64,000 bases of DNA from Streptomyces parvulus (GCF_014648855.1 NZ_BMRX01000017.1:62001-126000); one strand, 5' to 3'; shown: positions 52,485-61,707, counted from the first letter of the stretch. Translations and numbers: made by a program. Notes: generated by a model not told the origin, from the letters alone.

Positions 52485-53831
52485 ATGGCCTCGCCGCGCG
52501 TCCCCGAGATGAACCGCGCCAACGCCCCCCGCGTCGACGTCTGCGTGGTCGGCGCGGGGCCCGCCGGACTGGCGCTCACCCTGATGCTGCTGCGCTCCGG
52601 CCTCGAGGTGGCCCTGGTGGAGCGCTCCACCGGCCTCAACCGCGACTTCCACGGAGAGATACTCCAGCCCGGCGGACAGCGCGTCCTCGACGAACTCGGC
52701 GTGCTGTCGGCCGCCCGCGCCCGCGGCGCCCGCGAACTGGACGGCTTCCAGGTCCTCCAGGACGAGCGCGTGCTGCTCGACGTCGACTACCGCCGGCTGC
52801 CCGCCCCGTACGACCGGCTGCTCGCGCTGCCCCAGCGCCACCTGCTGGACGAACTCCTCGCCGCCTGCCGGGAACTGCCCGGCCTCACCTTCCTGGAAGG
52901 GCACCGGGTCTCCGGGCTGGTGCGCGAGCGCGGGCGGATCGCGGGCGTGGTGGCGCACCGGCGCGACGGCGGGACCGCCACCGTGCGGGCCCACGTCGTG
53001 GTCGGCGCGGACGGCAGATACTCCCGCACCCGGACGCTGGCGGGCATCGACGCCGGCCGCCGCGAGGCGTTCGACCAGGACGTGGCCTGGTTCACGCTGT
53101 CCGCCCCGGGCCGCGCCACCGGGGCGGTCCGGGTGCACCGCACCGCGACGGGCGCGCTGCTCGTCCACGACACCCACCCGGACCGGCTGCGGGTCGGCTG
53201 GACGCTGCCGCACCGCACCTGGAACCGGGTGGCGGTCCGCGGCATCCAGGACGTCCGCCGTGAACTCGCCGACGCCCTGCCCGGGTTCGCCGACCTGATC
53301 CACACCCACCTGCGCTCGCTGTCCGACCTCACCCTGCTCGACGTGTTCGCCGCCCAGGCCGGCCGGTGGGTGGACGACGGACTGCTGCTGGTCGGCGACA
53401 GCGCCCACACCCACGGGCCGATCGGCGCCCAGGGCATCAACCTCGCGCTCCAGGACGCGGCCGCCGCCCACCCCGTGCTCCTCGACGCGGTCGGCGCCGG
53501 CGACGCCGGCCGGGACCGGCTGCTGCCCTACGAAAGGCGGCGCAGGCCGGCCGCGGCCGGCGTGCACCGCGTCCAGCGGATCCAGGCCAAGGCGCTGCTG
53601 GGCCGCAGCGGTCCGCTCGCCACCCGGCTGCGCTCCCGGGCCGCCTCCGTGGTCACCCGCTCCCGTATCGGCGAGCGCGTCACCCACCGCATCGCCTACG
53701 GACCCGACCCGGCCACCGTACGCACGGACCTCTTCACGGCCCCCGCTTTGGCGACCGCGGCCCCCGCCCCGGCGCCCGCGAACCCCGCCCCGGTGCCCGC
53801 GAGCCTCGCCCGCCCAGGGACCGGCCGGTGA
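52485..53831 (+). CDS. FAD-dependent monooxygenase (tailoring)
   Basis: The 448-residue product has DVCVVGAGPAGLALTLMLLR (residues 18-37), VVVGADGRYSRTRTLAG (about 168) and LLVGDSAHTHGPIGAQGINLAL (about 304). It belongs to the UbiH/PHBH-like flavoprotein group and lacks the C-terminal thioredoxin-like domain of the other two monooxygenases. AAAGGGAGGACC precedes the ATG. Its last 30 residues are an Ala/Pro repeat tail. It should oxidise the polyketide; an anthrone- or quinone-forming or ring-opening role cannot be chosen from sequence. Confidence 0.88.
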   Translation: MASPRVPEMNRANAPRVDVCVVGAGPAGLALTLMLLRSGLEVALVERSTGLNRDFHGEILQPGGQRVLDELGVLSAARARGARELDGFQVLQDERVLLDVDYRRLPAPYDRLLALPQRHLLDELLAACRELPGLTFLEGHRVSGLVRERGRIAGVVAHRRDGGTATVRAHVVVGADGRYSRTRTLAGIDAGRREAFDQDVAWFTLSAPGRATGAVRVHRTATGALLVHDTHPDRLRVGWTLPHRTWNRVAVRGIQDVRRELADALPGFADLIHTHLRSLSDLTLLDVFAAQAGRWVDDGLLLVGDSAHTHGPIGAQGINLALQDAAAAHPVLLDAVGAGDAGRDRLLPYERRRRPAAAGVHRVQRIQAKALLGRSGPLATRLRSRAASVVTRSRIGERVTHRIAYGPDPATVRTDLFTAPALATAAPAPAPANPAPVPASLARPGTGR

Positions 53832-54739
53832 CCGCCCGGGACGGTACCGGACGGCTGATCGAGGTCGCGGACGGCGTACACGCCCACGTCCAGCCGGACG
53901 GCGGATGGTGCCTGAGCAACGCCGGGCTCATCACCGACGGGAGCGAATCCGTCCTGGTGGACACCGCCGCGACCCGGGCCCGGACCCTGCGGCTGCGCGA
54001 GGCGGTGCTGCGGACCGTGCCGCGCCCGCCGCGCGTGCTGGTCAGCACCCACTTCCACGGCGACCACACCTTCGGCAACCACCTCTTCCCCGAGGCCGTG
54101 ATCGTCGCCCACGAACGGGCCCGGGACGACGTCACCGCGGCCGGGCTGCACCTGACCGGACTGTGGCCCGACGTGTGCTGGGGCGACCCGCGGGTGGTGG
54201 CGCCGCAGCTCACCCACCGCGACGGCATGACCGTCCACGCGGGCGAGGTGCGCGCCGAACTGCTGCACCCCGGGCCCGCGCACACCACCGGCGACACCGT
54301 CGTCTGGCTGCCCGAGCAACGGGTGCTGTTCACCGGCGACCTCGTCATGTCCGGGGTGACGCCGTTCTGCCCCATGGGGTCCGTCGCCGGGTCGATCGAG
54401 GCGCTGCACACCCTGCGCGCCCTCGGTCCGCGCACCGTGGTCCCCGGGCACGGCCCGGTGGGCGGTCCGGAACTGCTCGACGTCAACGAGGACTACCTGC
54501 GCCGCCTCCAGCGGCTGGCCGCCGACGGTCTGGCCGCCGGACTCGACCCGCTGGAGACCGCCCGGGAGGCGGGACCCGGCCCGTACGCCGACCTGCTCGA
54601 CGCCGAACGCCTGGTGCCCAACCTGCACCGCGCCTTCCACGAGGCCCTCGGCGGCCGGCCCGGCGAACCGCTGGACATCCCCGCGCTGTTCGCCGAGATG
54701 ACCCGCTACCACGGACGGCTCCCGGCCTGTCGCGCCTGA
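53828..54739 (+). CDS. Metallo-beta-lactamase-fold hydrolase
   Basis: The 303-residue product has the metal motif STHFHGDHTFGNHLF (about 74-88), a further His in HPGPAHTTGDTVVW (about 147), the Asp in FTGDLVMSG and His in VVPGHGPVGG (about 205). MBL-fold enzymes in type II clusters act as thioesterases/cyclases or lactone hydrolases. The GTG at 53828 overlaps the monooxygenase stop. It converges on the first SnoaL-like gene with 8 bp between stops. Chain release or ring closure of the aromatic product is the best guess. Confidence 0.87.
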   Translation: MTARDGTGRLIEVADGVHAHVQPDGGWCLSNAGLITDGSESVLVDTAATRARTLRLREAVLRTVPRPPRVLVSTHFHGDHTFGNHLFPEAVIVAHERARDDVTAAGLHLTGLWPDVCWGDPRVVAPQLTHRDGMTVHAGEVRAELLHPGPAHTTGDTVVWLPEQRVLFTGDLVMSGVTPFCPMGSVAGSIEALHTLRALGPRTVVPGHGPVGGPELLDVNEDYLRRLQRLAADGLAAGLDPLETAREAGPGPYADLLDAERLVPNLHRAFHEALGGRPGEPLDIPALFAEMTRYHGRLPACRA

Positions 54740-54747
54740 GCGCAGGC

Positions 54748-55206
54748 TCAGAAGGACAGGTGGTCCGGGACCACCCGGCGCTCCCGGGTGAGCAGCGCGC
54801 CGTCCCGGAGCACCAGCAGGTCCTCCACCACACTGCTCGGCCCGATGTCCGGCACCGGATTCCAGGGACGGGTAACCGCCACCAGGGTGTAGTAGCGGGT
54901 GTGCAGCGCCCCGTCCGGACGCACCGAAACGCGCAGCATGTTGTACCAGTGCCGCCTGCGCACCTCCTCCGAGCGGAACCGCCGCTCGTGCGCGGCCAGC
55001 AGCGCCGCCGCGATGGCCGCCCGCCCGTGCGCCGCCGGCACCGAGGGCGAGGGCGCGAAGACGCCGTCCTCGGTGAACGTCGCCGCGAACTCCTCCGCCC
55101 GCAGGTCGTCGAGGAGCGCCACCTGTTCCGCGTAGAACTGCTGGACGCGCGCGTACAGGGCGCCCTCGTCGGCGGCAAGCCCTTCGCCGATGGTCTGCAC
55201 CGTCAT
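54748..55206 (-). CDS. SnoaL-like (NTF2-fold) polyketide cyclase/hydroxylase-type protein, copy 1
   Basis: The 152-residue product has the aromatic NTF2-fold pattern LYARVQQFYAEQVALLDDLRAEEFAATFTEDGVF and RRHWYNMLRVSV. It is a paralogue of the next gene on the same strand (similar length, shared YARVQxFYAxQ and TFTEDxVF). SnoaL-like proteins catalyse aldol cyclisation or cofactor-free oxygenation in aromatic polyketide pathways. AAGGAGG lies ten bases before the ATG at 55206. Confidence 0.85.
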   Translation of the reverse strand: MTVQTIGEGLAADEGALYARVQQFYAEQVALLDDLRAEEFAATFTEDGVFAPSPSVPAAHGRAAIAAALLAAHERRFRSEEVRRRHWYNMLRVSVRPDGALHTRYYTLVAVTRPWNPVPDIGPSSVVEDLLVLRDGALLTRERRVVPDHLSF

Positions 55207-55220
55207 GTCGTCAGCCTCCT

Positions 55221-55682
55221 TCAGGCCAGGTCGTCCCGGGTGACCACACGTCGCCGGGTCTGCCACTCGCCGCCGTCACGGACCAGCTCGTCCTCCATCA
55301 CGCACACCCGCAGCAGCCTCGAATCGCCGCCCCGGGGTGTGGCGTGGACCAGCGCGTAGCAGCGCGTGTGCAGCACTCCGTCCGCACCGGTACGCACGTC
55401 GAGCATGCCGATCCAGTGCCGGTGCTGCTCCCCGCCGTCCTCCTGGCGGCGCCGGTTGCGCAGCACGTTGGCGACCAGGCCCGGCCGGCCGCGCACCGGC
55501 TCGTCCAGGGTCGGCACGCTGAAGACGGCGTCCTCGGTGAACGTGGCGGCCCAGCCGTCGGCGTCGTGCAGGTCGAAGAGCTGCATCTGGTGCGCGTAGA
55601 ACCGCTGCACCCGTGCGTACAGGTCCCCGAACCCGCTCGGCCCGGCGAGGTCCTCGATGCGGTCGGGCGTCTCGGTGGTCAT
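55221..55682 (-). CDS. SnoaL-like (NTF2-fold) polyketide cyclase/hydroxylase-type protein, copy 2
   Basis: The 153-residue product (LYARVQRFYAHQMQLFDLHDADGWAATFTEDAVF, RHWIGMLDVRTG; described in parts) is homologous to copy 1 and precedes it by 14 bp in a two-gene operon. Both start from the divergent spacer that also holds the SARP repeats at 55733. The two copies may act on successive ring closures, or form a heteromer. Confidence 0.85.
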   Translation of the reverse strand: MTTETPDRIEDLAGPSGFGDLYARVQRFYAHQMQLFDLHDADGWAATFTEDAVFSVPTLDEPVRGRPGLVANVLRNRRRQEDGGEQHRHWIGMLDVRTGADGVLHTRCYALVHATPRGGDSRLLRVCVMEDELVRDGGEWQTRRRVVTRDDLA

Positions 55683-55732
55683 GCGGACCAGCCTTTCGTT
55701 CCGTCGGATGCGCCCACTGTCCGACGCCCGGA

Positions 55733-55761
55733 TCGAGCGCTCTTCGAACCTTCCTCAAGCG
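55733..55761 (+). promoter_or_regulatory. Putative SARP-binding direct repeats upstream of the acyl-CoA ligase gene
   Basis: TCGAGCG (55733), TCGAACC (55744) and TCAAGCG (55755) are three direct heptamers at exact 11-bp pitch, the standard SARP operator layout. A weak -10 (around 55768-55775) follows at about 8 bp and the ligase GTG is 50 bp further. Best such site in the window. Confidence 0.7.
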
Positions 55762-55811
55762 GTCCGGCAGAACGTGGTGAGCACCCCCCGAGACCCGCTG
55801 GAGGACGAGCC

Positions 55812-57737
55812 GTGCCGAACCTCGCGTACTCCGACATGACGGTCGACGGCCTGCTGCGCTCGGCCGCCGTCCGCGATCCCGAGGGATACGCCGTACGCAC
55901 CCGGCACGGCGCCCGGACCTTCCGCGAACTGGACGCGCTGGCCGACCGGATCGCCACGTTCGTGCGGAGTGCGACCGGCCGACGCCCGGGCGCGCGCGTG
56001 GCCGTCGCCTCCGTCCTCGACCCGGTCTTCGCCGCCGCCTACCACGGCGTCGCACGCGGCGGGGCCACCGTCGTCCTGGTCAACCCGCTGATCGGCGACG
56101 AGGGACTGCGCCACGTCCTGTCCGCCGCCGGCGCCGAACTCGCCCTGGTGCCCTCGGCCGTCGCCGGACGGCTGGCCCGGCTGCGCGGCGCCCTGCCCGC
56201 CCTCGGCACCGTCGTGGTCACCGACACCGACACCGGCGGTGCGGTGCCCGCCAACTGCCTGCCCCTGGAGGAGGCCCTGGACGGCCCGGCGGAAGCCGCC
56301 CTCGGACGCCCCGGCGGGGCCGACCCGGACGCGGTCGCCTGCGTGCAGTTCACCACCGGCACCACCGGCCGCCCCAAGGGCGTCCTGCTCACCCACCGCA
56401 ACCTCGTCGCCAACGCCCGGCAGACCGCCCTCGCGCACGGGCTCGGCCCGGACTCGGTCACCCTCAACCACCTGCCGCTCTACCACGTCATGCACCTCAA
56501 CAGCGCACTGGACGCGGGCGCCTGCCAGGTCCTGTGCCAGGACCCCGACCCGGTGACCTCCCTGGCCGTCGCCGCGGGCACCGGCGCCACCCACTACTAC
56601 GGGCTGCCCGCCCGTCTGCACCGGCTCGCCACCGACGAACGGCTGCCCGGCCTCGCGCCCGCCGCACGCGACGGATCCCGGCTCACCGCCGTCCTGTCCG
56701 GCGGCTCGGCGCTGCTGCCCGAGGCCGCGCGCACCCTCGGCGAACTGCTCCGCGTCCCGGTCGTCCAGGGCTACGGCATGGCCGAACTCTCCCCGCTCAC
56801 CCACTGCCAGCGTCCCGGAAGCCCCCACCGGCCCGGCACCGTCGGCACCCCCGTACCCGGGACCGAGTGCCGCCTGGTGGACCTCTCCGACCGCCACCCG
56901 GTCGAGGCCGGAGCCGTCGGCGAGGTGCAGGTCCGGGGACCGCAGCTGATGGCCGGCTACCTCGGCGAGCGGCCCGGCACCCACCTCGGCGCCGACGGCT
57001 GGTACAGCACCGGCGACCTCGGCTCGGTCGACGACGACGGCACCCTGCGGCTGCTGGACCGGGTCGACGACATCTTCAAGTACGACAACGAGATCGTCTC
57101 GCCCGGCCGCGTCGAGCGGGTCCTCGCCCGCGACCCGCGGGTCGCCGACTGCGTCGTCGCCGGGCTGCGCGACCCCGAGCACGGCCGGGTGGCCTGGGCC
57201 GGTGTCGTGCTGCGCGACCCGGAGGGCACGCCGTCGTCCCGCGACCGCGTCCTGCGCTCCGTCGTCGAACGCGCCAACGCACAGCTCTCGCACCACGAAC
57301 ACGTCCGGGCCGCCGAGGCCCTGTCCGCCGTACCGCGCACCCCCACCGGAAAGCCGGCCCGCAGCCGCCTGCGCCAGACGCTCGCCGAGCGGGGCGCGTT
57401 CGGCGGCGGGTCCGGGGCAGGCCCCTTCGATCTCTTCCAGGAGCAGACCATGGTGACCTTCGTCAACAAACTGACCGTGCACGGCGACCTCGACACCTTC
57501 CTCGGCGTCAAGAGCCGGCTCACGGCCTACATGGCCGCCCAGCCCGGTTACGTCAGCCACCAGGTCATGCGGCACGCCTGGCACCCCAACGTCTACCTGG
57601 AGCTGGCCGTCTGGGAGGACGCCGACGCACACCAGAAGGCCGTGCGCAGCGAGGAGTTCCAGGCACTGGTCAAGCAGCTCGGCCCGCTCGCCACGCCCGA
57701 GCCCGGGCTCTTCGAGACGGTGGAGGCGAGCGCCTGA
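55812..57737 (+). CDS. Acyl-CoA ligase fused to an antibiotic-biosynthesis monooxygenase (ABM) domain
   Basis: Residues 1-535 form an AMP-dependent acyl-CoA synthetase: FTTGTTGRPKGVLLTHRN (about 180-197), VVQGYGMAELSP (about 317), GWYSTGDLGSVDD (about 397), FKYDNEIVSPGRVE and the Lys in RTPTGKPARSRLR (about 517). After a Gly-rich linker, residues 547-641 form an ABM dimeric alpha/beta barrel (MVTFVNKLTVHGDL ... YLELAVWEDADAHQKAV). No stop separates them. Inside the linker CCAGGAG lies six bases before an ATG at 57450, so the 95-residue ABM protein may also be made alone. ABM proteins oxidise anthrones or similar aromatics. The main GTG start follows GGAGGACGAGCC. The ligase may load a carboxylic-acid starter or act on a late intermediate. 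Confidence 0.87.
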   Translation: MPNLAYSDMTVDGLLRSAAVRDPEGYAVRTRHGARTFRELDALADRIATFVRSATGRRPGARVAVASVLDPVFAAAYHGVARGGATVVLVNPLIGDEGLRHVLSAAGAELALVPSAVAGRLARLRGALPALGTVVVTDTDTGGAVPANCLPLEEALDGPAEAALGRPGGADPDAVACVQFTTGTTGRPKGVLLTHRNLVANARQTALAHGLGPDSVTLNHLPLYHVMHLNSALDAGACQVLCQDPDPVTSLAVAAGTGATHYYGLPARLHRLATDERLPGLAPAARDGSRLTAVLSGGSALLPEAARTLGELLRVPVVQGYGMAELSPLTHCQRPGSPHRPGTVGTPVPGTECRLVDLSDRHPVEAGAVGEVQVRGPQLMAGYLGERPGTHLGADGWYSTGDLGSVDDDGTLRLLDRVDDIFKYDNEIVSPGRVERVLARDPRVADCVVAGLRDPEHGRVAWAGVVLRDPEGTPSSRDRVLRSVVERANAQLSHHEHVRAAEALSAVPRTPTGKPARSRLRQTLAERGAFGGGSGAGPFDLFQEQTMVTFVNKLTVHGDLDTFLGVKSRLTAYMAAQPGYVSHQVMRHAWHPNVYLELAVWEDADAHQKAVRSEEFQALVKQLGPLATPEPGLFETVEASA

Positions 57738-59434
57738 TGACCGCCTCCGGGCAGCCCCGGGCCGTCGTCGTCGGCGCCGGCCCCGTCGGCCTGACCGCCG
57801 CCCACGAACTCGCCCGCAGAGGCGTCGCGGTGCGCCTGGTCGACGCCGCCGACGCACCCGCGCGCACCAGCAGAGCCGTGGCCGCGCATCCGCGCACCCT
57901 GGAGACGTTCGCGCAGATGGGCGTCGCCGACGCCGTGATCGCGCGCGGCCGCCGCAACCGCGCCTTCACCATGTTCGCGCGCGGCCGGCGTCTGGTGCGC
58001 CTGGAGGCGGACTACTCGACGATGCCGACCTCCCACCCGTACTCACTGATCGTCGCCCAGACGGACACCGAGGAGGAGCTGCGCCGGGCCGTGGCCCGGC
58101 TCGGCGTCGAGGTCGAGTGGGGCACCCGGCTGACCGCGTTCGAGCAGGACGCGGACCGGGTGGTGCTGCGGCTGACGCGCGACGGGCGGGAGGAGGTCGT
58201 CGAGACGTCCTGGCTGGTCGGCTGCGACGGCGGGCACAGCACCGTGCGCAGACTGCTCGGCCTGGAGCTGGTCGGCGAGAGCAGCGAGACCTGGATGCTC
58301 GCCGACGCGCCCGTGGACGTCGACCTGCCGCCCGACACCATCTACTGGGCCCACACCGGCAGCCAGGCGCTGATGATGGTGCCCTACGCCCGGGACGGCC
58401 ACTGGAGGCTGCTCGACACCGCCCCCGGCCCCGGCGCCACCGACGACGTCGGAGCGGGATTCGGGGCCAAGCTGTCGGCCGGCCTCGGACGCACGGTGCG
58501 GGTCGGCGAACCGGAGTGGACGTCCGTCTTCACCTTCCAGCAGCGGATGGTCGCGCGGATGCGCGAGGGCCGGGTCTTCGTCGCCGGGGACGCCGCGCAC
58601 GTGCACAGCCCCGCCTCCGGCCAGGGCATGAACACCGGCATCCAGGAGGCCTACAACCTGGCCTGGAAGCTCGCCCAGGTCGACCAGGGCCACGCCGGGG
58701 AGGAACTCCTGGACAGCTACGGCGAGGAGCGGGTCCCCATCGGCAGGGCCCTGCTCGGCTCCACCCGCACCGCCACCTTCCTAGTCCAGCTCAAGAACCT
58801 GCTCGCGTCCGTGGCGCTGCCCGTCGTCTTCACCGTCGTCCGCAACGTGCCGGGCCTGCGACGGGCCGTGCAGCGCAAGGTCCTGGGCGGCATGTCCGGG
58901 CTGCGCATCGGCTACCCCCGGTCCGCGCTGACCACCCCCGACCAGCACCCGCACCTCACCGGCACCGGGCCCGCGCCCGGTGAGCGGGTCACGGCGGCGC
59001 CGGTCCACGACCCGGAGGTGCCCGGCTTCCGCGCCCTGCACGAGGAACTGCGGGACACCCGCTGGTCCCTGCTGCTGGCCGCCGGAGGCACCGGCCCGGG
59101 CGACGGACCCGCCGGCGTGGCCGTCACCGCCGCCGTGCAGTACGGCGAGTGGCTGTCCGTCCGCACCGTCGGCGGCGGCTCCGCCGAGGCCCCCGCCCCG
59201 CTCGGCGACCCCGACTTCGCGCTGCGCCGGGCGCTCGGCCTGCCGGCCGGCTGCTGGCTGCTGGTACGCCCGGACGGCTACGTCGCCGCCCGCGGCCGCA
59301 CGCTGACCCGGACCGGTCTGGAGCAGGCCGTGGCCCCGCTGCGGCCGGCCACCCGGCTCGCCGGACCGCCGCCGCACGAACCGGGCTTCCCGCGCCCCGT
59401 CCCGCTCTCCCCCTCGAAGGAGGACCGAACATGA
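57737..59434 (+). CDS. FAD-dependent aromatic monooxygenase
   Basis: The 565-residue product has VVVGAGPVGLTAAHELARRG (about 9-28), WLVGCDGGHSTVRRLLG (about 156) and VFVAGDAAHVHSPASGQGMN (about 279-298), then a thioredoxin-like C-terminal domain ending CWLLVRPDGYVAARG. It is of the same class as the product of 29599-31134 and as known polyketide ring hydroxylases. The ATG overlaps the ligase-ABM stop, and its own stop overlaps the ketoreductase start, so the four genes from 55812 onward are one coupled operon. Confidence 0.9.
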   Translation: MTASGQPRAVVVGAGPVGLTAAHELARRGVAVRLVDAADAPARTSRAVAAHPRTLETFAQMGVADAVIARGRRNRAFTMFARGRRLVRLEADYSTMPTSHPYSLIVAQTDTEEELRRAVARLGVEVEWGTRLTAFEQDADRVVLRLTRDGREEVVETSWLVGCDGGHSTVRRLLGLELVGESSETWMLADAPVDVDLPPDTIYWAHTGSQALMMVPYARDGHWRLLDTAPGPGATDDVGAGFGAKLSAGLGRTVRVGEPEWTSVFTFQQRMVARMREGRVFVAGDAAHVHSPASGQGMNTGIQEAYNLAWKLAQVDQGHAGEELLDSYGEERVPIGRALLGSTRTATFLVQLKNLLASVALPVVFTVVRNVPGLRRAVQRKVLGGMSGLRIGYPRSALTTPDQHPHLTGTGPAPGERVTAAPVHDPEVPGFRALHEELRDTRWSLLLAAGGTGPGDGPAGVAVTAAVQYGEWLSVRTVGGGSAEAPAPLGDPDFALRRALGLPAGCWLLVRPDGYVAARGRTLTRTGLEQAVAPLRPATRLAGPPPHEPGFPRPVPLSPSKEDRT

Positions 59435-60213
59435 CCGCACAGCCCCCCGTCGCCCTCGTCACCGGCGGCACGAGCGGCATCGGACTGGCCGTGGCCCGCG
59501 CACTGGGCCGCGCCGGGCACCGCGTCTTCCTGTGCGCCCGCACCGACGCGGACGTCAAGCAGACCGTCGACGACCTGCGCGCCGAGGGCCTGGAGGTGGA
59601 CGGCCGGGCCGCCGACGTGCGCTCCCGCACCGCGGTGGCCGACCTGGTGCGCGCCGCGGTGGACACGTACGGGCCCGTCACGGTCCTGGTCAACAACGCC
59701 GGGCGCAGCGGCGGCGGCGTCACCGCCGATCTGACCGACGACCTCTGGTACGACGTCATCGACACCAACCTCAACAGCGTGTTCCTCGTGACCCGCGAGG
59801 TCCTGCGCAACGGTGGCCTGGCCGACGCCGCACACGGGCGGATCGTCAACATCGCGTCGACCGCCGGCAAGCAGGGCGTCCTGCTCGGCGCCCCCTACAG
59901 CGCCTCCAAGCACGGGGTGGTCGGCTTCACCAAGGCGCTGGGCCGCGAACTCGCCCCCACGGGCGTCACGGTCAACGCCGTCTGTCCCGGCTACGTGGAG
60001 ACGCCCATGGCGTCCCGCGTACGGCAGGGGTACGCCGCGGCCTGGGAGACCACCGAGGACGCGGTGCAGGAGCAGTTCGAGGCGAAGATCCCCCTCGGCC
60101 GCTACTCCACCCCGCAGGAGGTGGCCGGTCTCGTGTCCTACCTGGCCTCCGAGACGGCCGCCTCCATCACCGCGCAGGCGCTCAACGTCTGCGGCGGGCT
60201 CGGCAATTTCTGA
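59431..60213 (+). CDS. Polyketide ketoreductase (SDR, ActIII-like)
   Basis: The 260-residue product is a short-chain dehydrogenase with VALVTGGTSGIGLAVARAL (about 7-25), NNAG (about 90), the catalytic Ser in NIASTAG and YSASKHGVVG (Tyr/Lys about 157-161), and VCPGYVETPMASRVRQGYA, the loop with the PG-Y-V-x-T-PMA pattern of aromatic PKS ketoreductases. It probably reduces C9 of the nascent chain. AAGGAGG precedes the ATG. Confidence 0.93.
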   Translation: MTAQPPVALVTGGTSGIGLAVARALGRAGHRVFLCARTDADVKQTVDDLRAEGLEVDGRAADVRSRTAVADLVRAAVDTYGPVTVLVNNAGRSGGGVTADLTDDLWYDVIDTNLNSVFLVTREVLRNGGLADAAHGRIVNIASTAGKQGVLLGAPYSASKHGVVGFTKALGRELAPTGVTVNAVCPGYVETPMASRVRQGYAAAWETTEDAVQEQFEAKIPLGRYSTPQEVAGLVSYLASETAASITAQALNVCGGLGNF

Positions 60214-60240
60214 AACACGACGTCAGGGAAGAGGTGTGTG

Positions 60241-61197
60241 GTGACGGGTGAGCGCGTGCACAGGACGTCGCACTCGACCGAGGTGGACGCACCGGCCGGG
60301 ATCGTCTACGGACTGATCGCGGACGCCGTGCGGTGGCCGCTGTTCTTTCCACCCAACGTCCACGTCGAGCGACTGGAGACGGACGGGACCAACGAACGGC
60401 TGCGGATGTGGGCGACGGCCAACGGCCAGGTCCGCTCCTGGATCTCGCAGCGGGTTCAGGACCCGGCGACCCGGCGGGTCGAGTTCCGCCAGTCGCACCC
60501 GCAGGCGCCGGTGCGGACCATGAACGGGACCTGGGCGATCGAGGAACTGGCGGGCGGCACCACCCTGCTGACCCTGCTGCACGACTTCACCGTCCACGGC
60601 GACCGGCCCGGCGACGCGGAGTGGGTGGAACGGGCCGTCGACACCAACTCGCGCGCCGAGCTGGCCGGCCTGAAGCGGCTCGCCGAACGCTGGCGGCGCC
60701 TGGACGGCCTGGTCCTCTCCTTCGAGGACTCGATCCGAGTGGCCGCGCCCGCCGAACCGGTCTACGACTTCCTCTACCGGGTCGGCGACTGGCCCCGGCT
60801 GATCCCCCACGTGTCCCGGCTGGAGCTGACCGAGGACGCGCCCGGCGTCCAGGTCATGGCGATGGACACGCTCACCGCGGACGGCGCCTCGCACACCACC
60901 GAGTCCGTACGGATCTGCTTCCCGCACGCCGGGCGCATCGTCTACAAGCAGACCGCCACCCCCGCGCTGATGGAGGCGCACACCGGTGAGTGGTCCGTGG
61001 TGTCCGACGGCAGCGGGACGACCGCCGTGGCGCAGCACAGCGTCGTGCTGCGCGAGGACGCCGTCGAACGCGTCCTCGGCCCCGGCGCGGACCTGGAACA
61101 GGCCCGCAGGTACGTCCGCGAGGCGCTCGGCCGCAACTCCACCGCCACCCTCGAACTGGCCCGCGAGTACGCCGAGTCGGTGGTCGGGGCCGGCTGA
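60241..61197 (+). CDS. Di-domain aromatase/cyclase
   Basis: The 318-residue product contains two START/polyketide-cyclase-like halves: the first (about 10-150) with STEVDAPAGIVYGLIADAVRWPLFFP, the second (about 160-300) with IRVAAPAEPVYDFLYRVGDWPRLIP. This is the build of first-ring aromatases that follow C9 ketoreduction. Two GTG codons are adjacent; the second (60241) has GGAAGAGG at better distance. It is the last gene before a strong terminator, closing the structural operon. Confidence 0.92.
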   Translation: MTGERVHRTSHSTEVDAPAGIVYGLIADAVRWPLFFPPNVHVERLETDGTNERLRMWATANGQVRSWISQRVQDPATRRVEFRQSHPQAPVRTMNGTWAIEELAGGTTLLTLLHDFTVHGDRPGDAEWVERAVDTNSRAELAGLKRLAERWRRLDGLVLSFEDSIRVAAPAEPVYDFLYRVGDWPRLIPHVSRLELTEDAPGVQVMAMDTLTADGASHTTESVRICFPHAGRIVYKQTATPALMEAHTGEWSVVSDGSGTTAVAQHSVVLREDAVERVLGPGADLEQARRYVREALGRNSTATLELAREYAESVVGAG

Positions 61198-61204
61198 ACC
61201 GCTC

Positions 61205-61238
61205 GTGTGCCCGGGGTCCATCGGGGCTCCGGGCACAC
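61205..61238 (+). terminator. Strong hairpin after the aromatase/cyclase gene
   Basis: GTGTGCCCGGGGTCC pairs with GGGCTCCGGGCACAC over 15 positions (two G-T pairs) around a 4-base loop, eight bases after the stop. It should end the operon that begins at 55812. Confidence 0.8.
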
Positions 61239-61319
61239 TCCAGCGCCTGCCCGGACAGTCGAGGCCGGGAGCCCTCGACGGAGCGCCGGCGGGCCGAACC
61301 GACGACAGGACGGTGAGCG

Positions 61320-61574
61320 ATGAGCACGGACGCCAGAGCCAGGACGGCGGCCTACCTCTCCAGGTTCTTCCCGGTCCACGACCTCGGGGACGACGACGAC
61401 ATCTTCGAGCAGGGCTACGTCAGTTCCGTGTTCGGCATGCAGCTGGTCGCCTTCGTGGAGCGCGAGTTCGGCGTGACCGTCGGCGAGGAGGACATGGACC
61501 TCGAGCACTTCCGGACCCTGCGCGCCCTCGACACCTTCGTCGCACGCAAGCTGGCCGCGCGCGCGGGAGTCTGA
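61320..61574 (+). CDS. Acyl carrier protein of the FkbJ (alkoxymalonyl-ACP) type
   Basis: The 84-residue protein does not look like the type II PKS ACP at 52207. Its site region DDDDIFEQGYVSSVFGMQLV and the following FVEREFGVTVGEEDMDLEHF match the pattern of carriers used to build hydroxy-, amino- or methoxymalonyl-ACP (FkbJ: DxxxIFxxGFVNSLFAMQLV-like). The modified Ser is about residue 38. It starts a new unit after the terminator and is followed by an acyl-CoA dehydrogenase gene, again as in such sub-pathways; the FkbH-type glyceryl transferase would have to lie beyond the window. Confidence 0.8.
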   Translation: MSTDARARTAAYLSRFFPVHDLGDDDDIFEQGYVSSVFGMQLVAFVEREFGVTVGEEDMDLEHFRTLRALDTFVARKLAARAGV

Positions 61575-61707
61575 CCCCGCGCCCAGCGCCGCTTCCCGCG
61601 CGGCTCCGGCACCGCTCCACCGCCCTTCCGGTTCCGCGCGAGCCGGCCTGGTCAAGCTGGCGTCCGGGCGTGCGAGAGGCCCGCCGCGAGGGGACGAAGG
61701 AGCTGAG

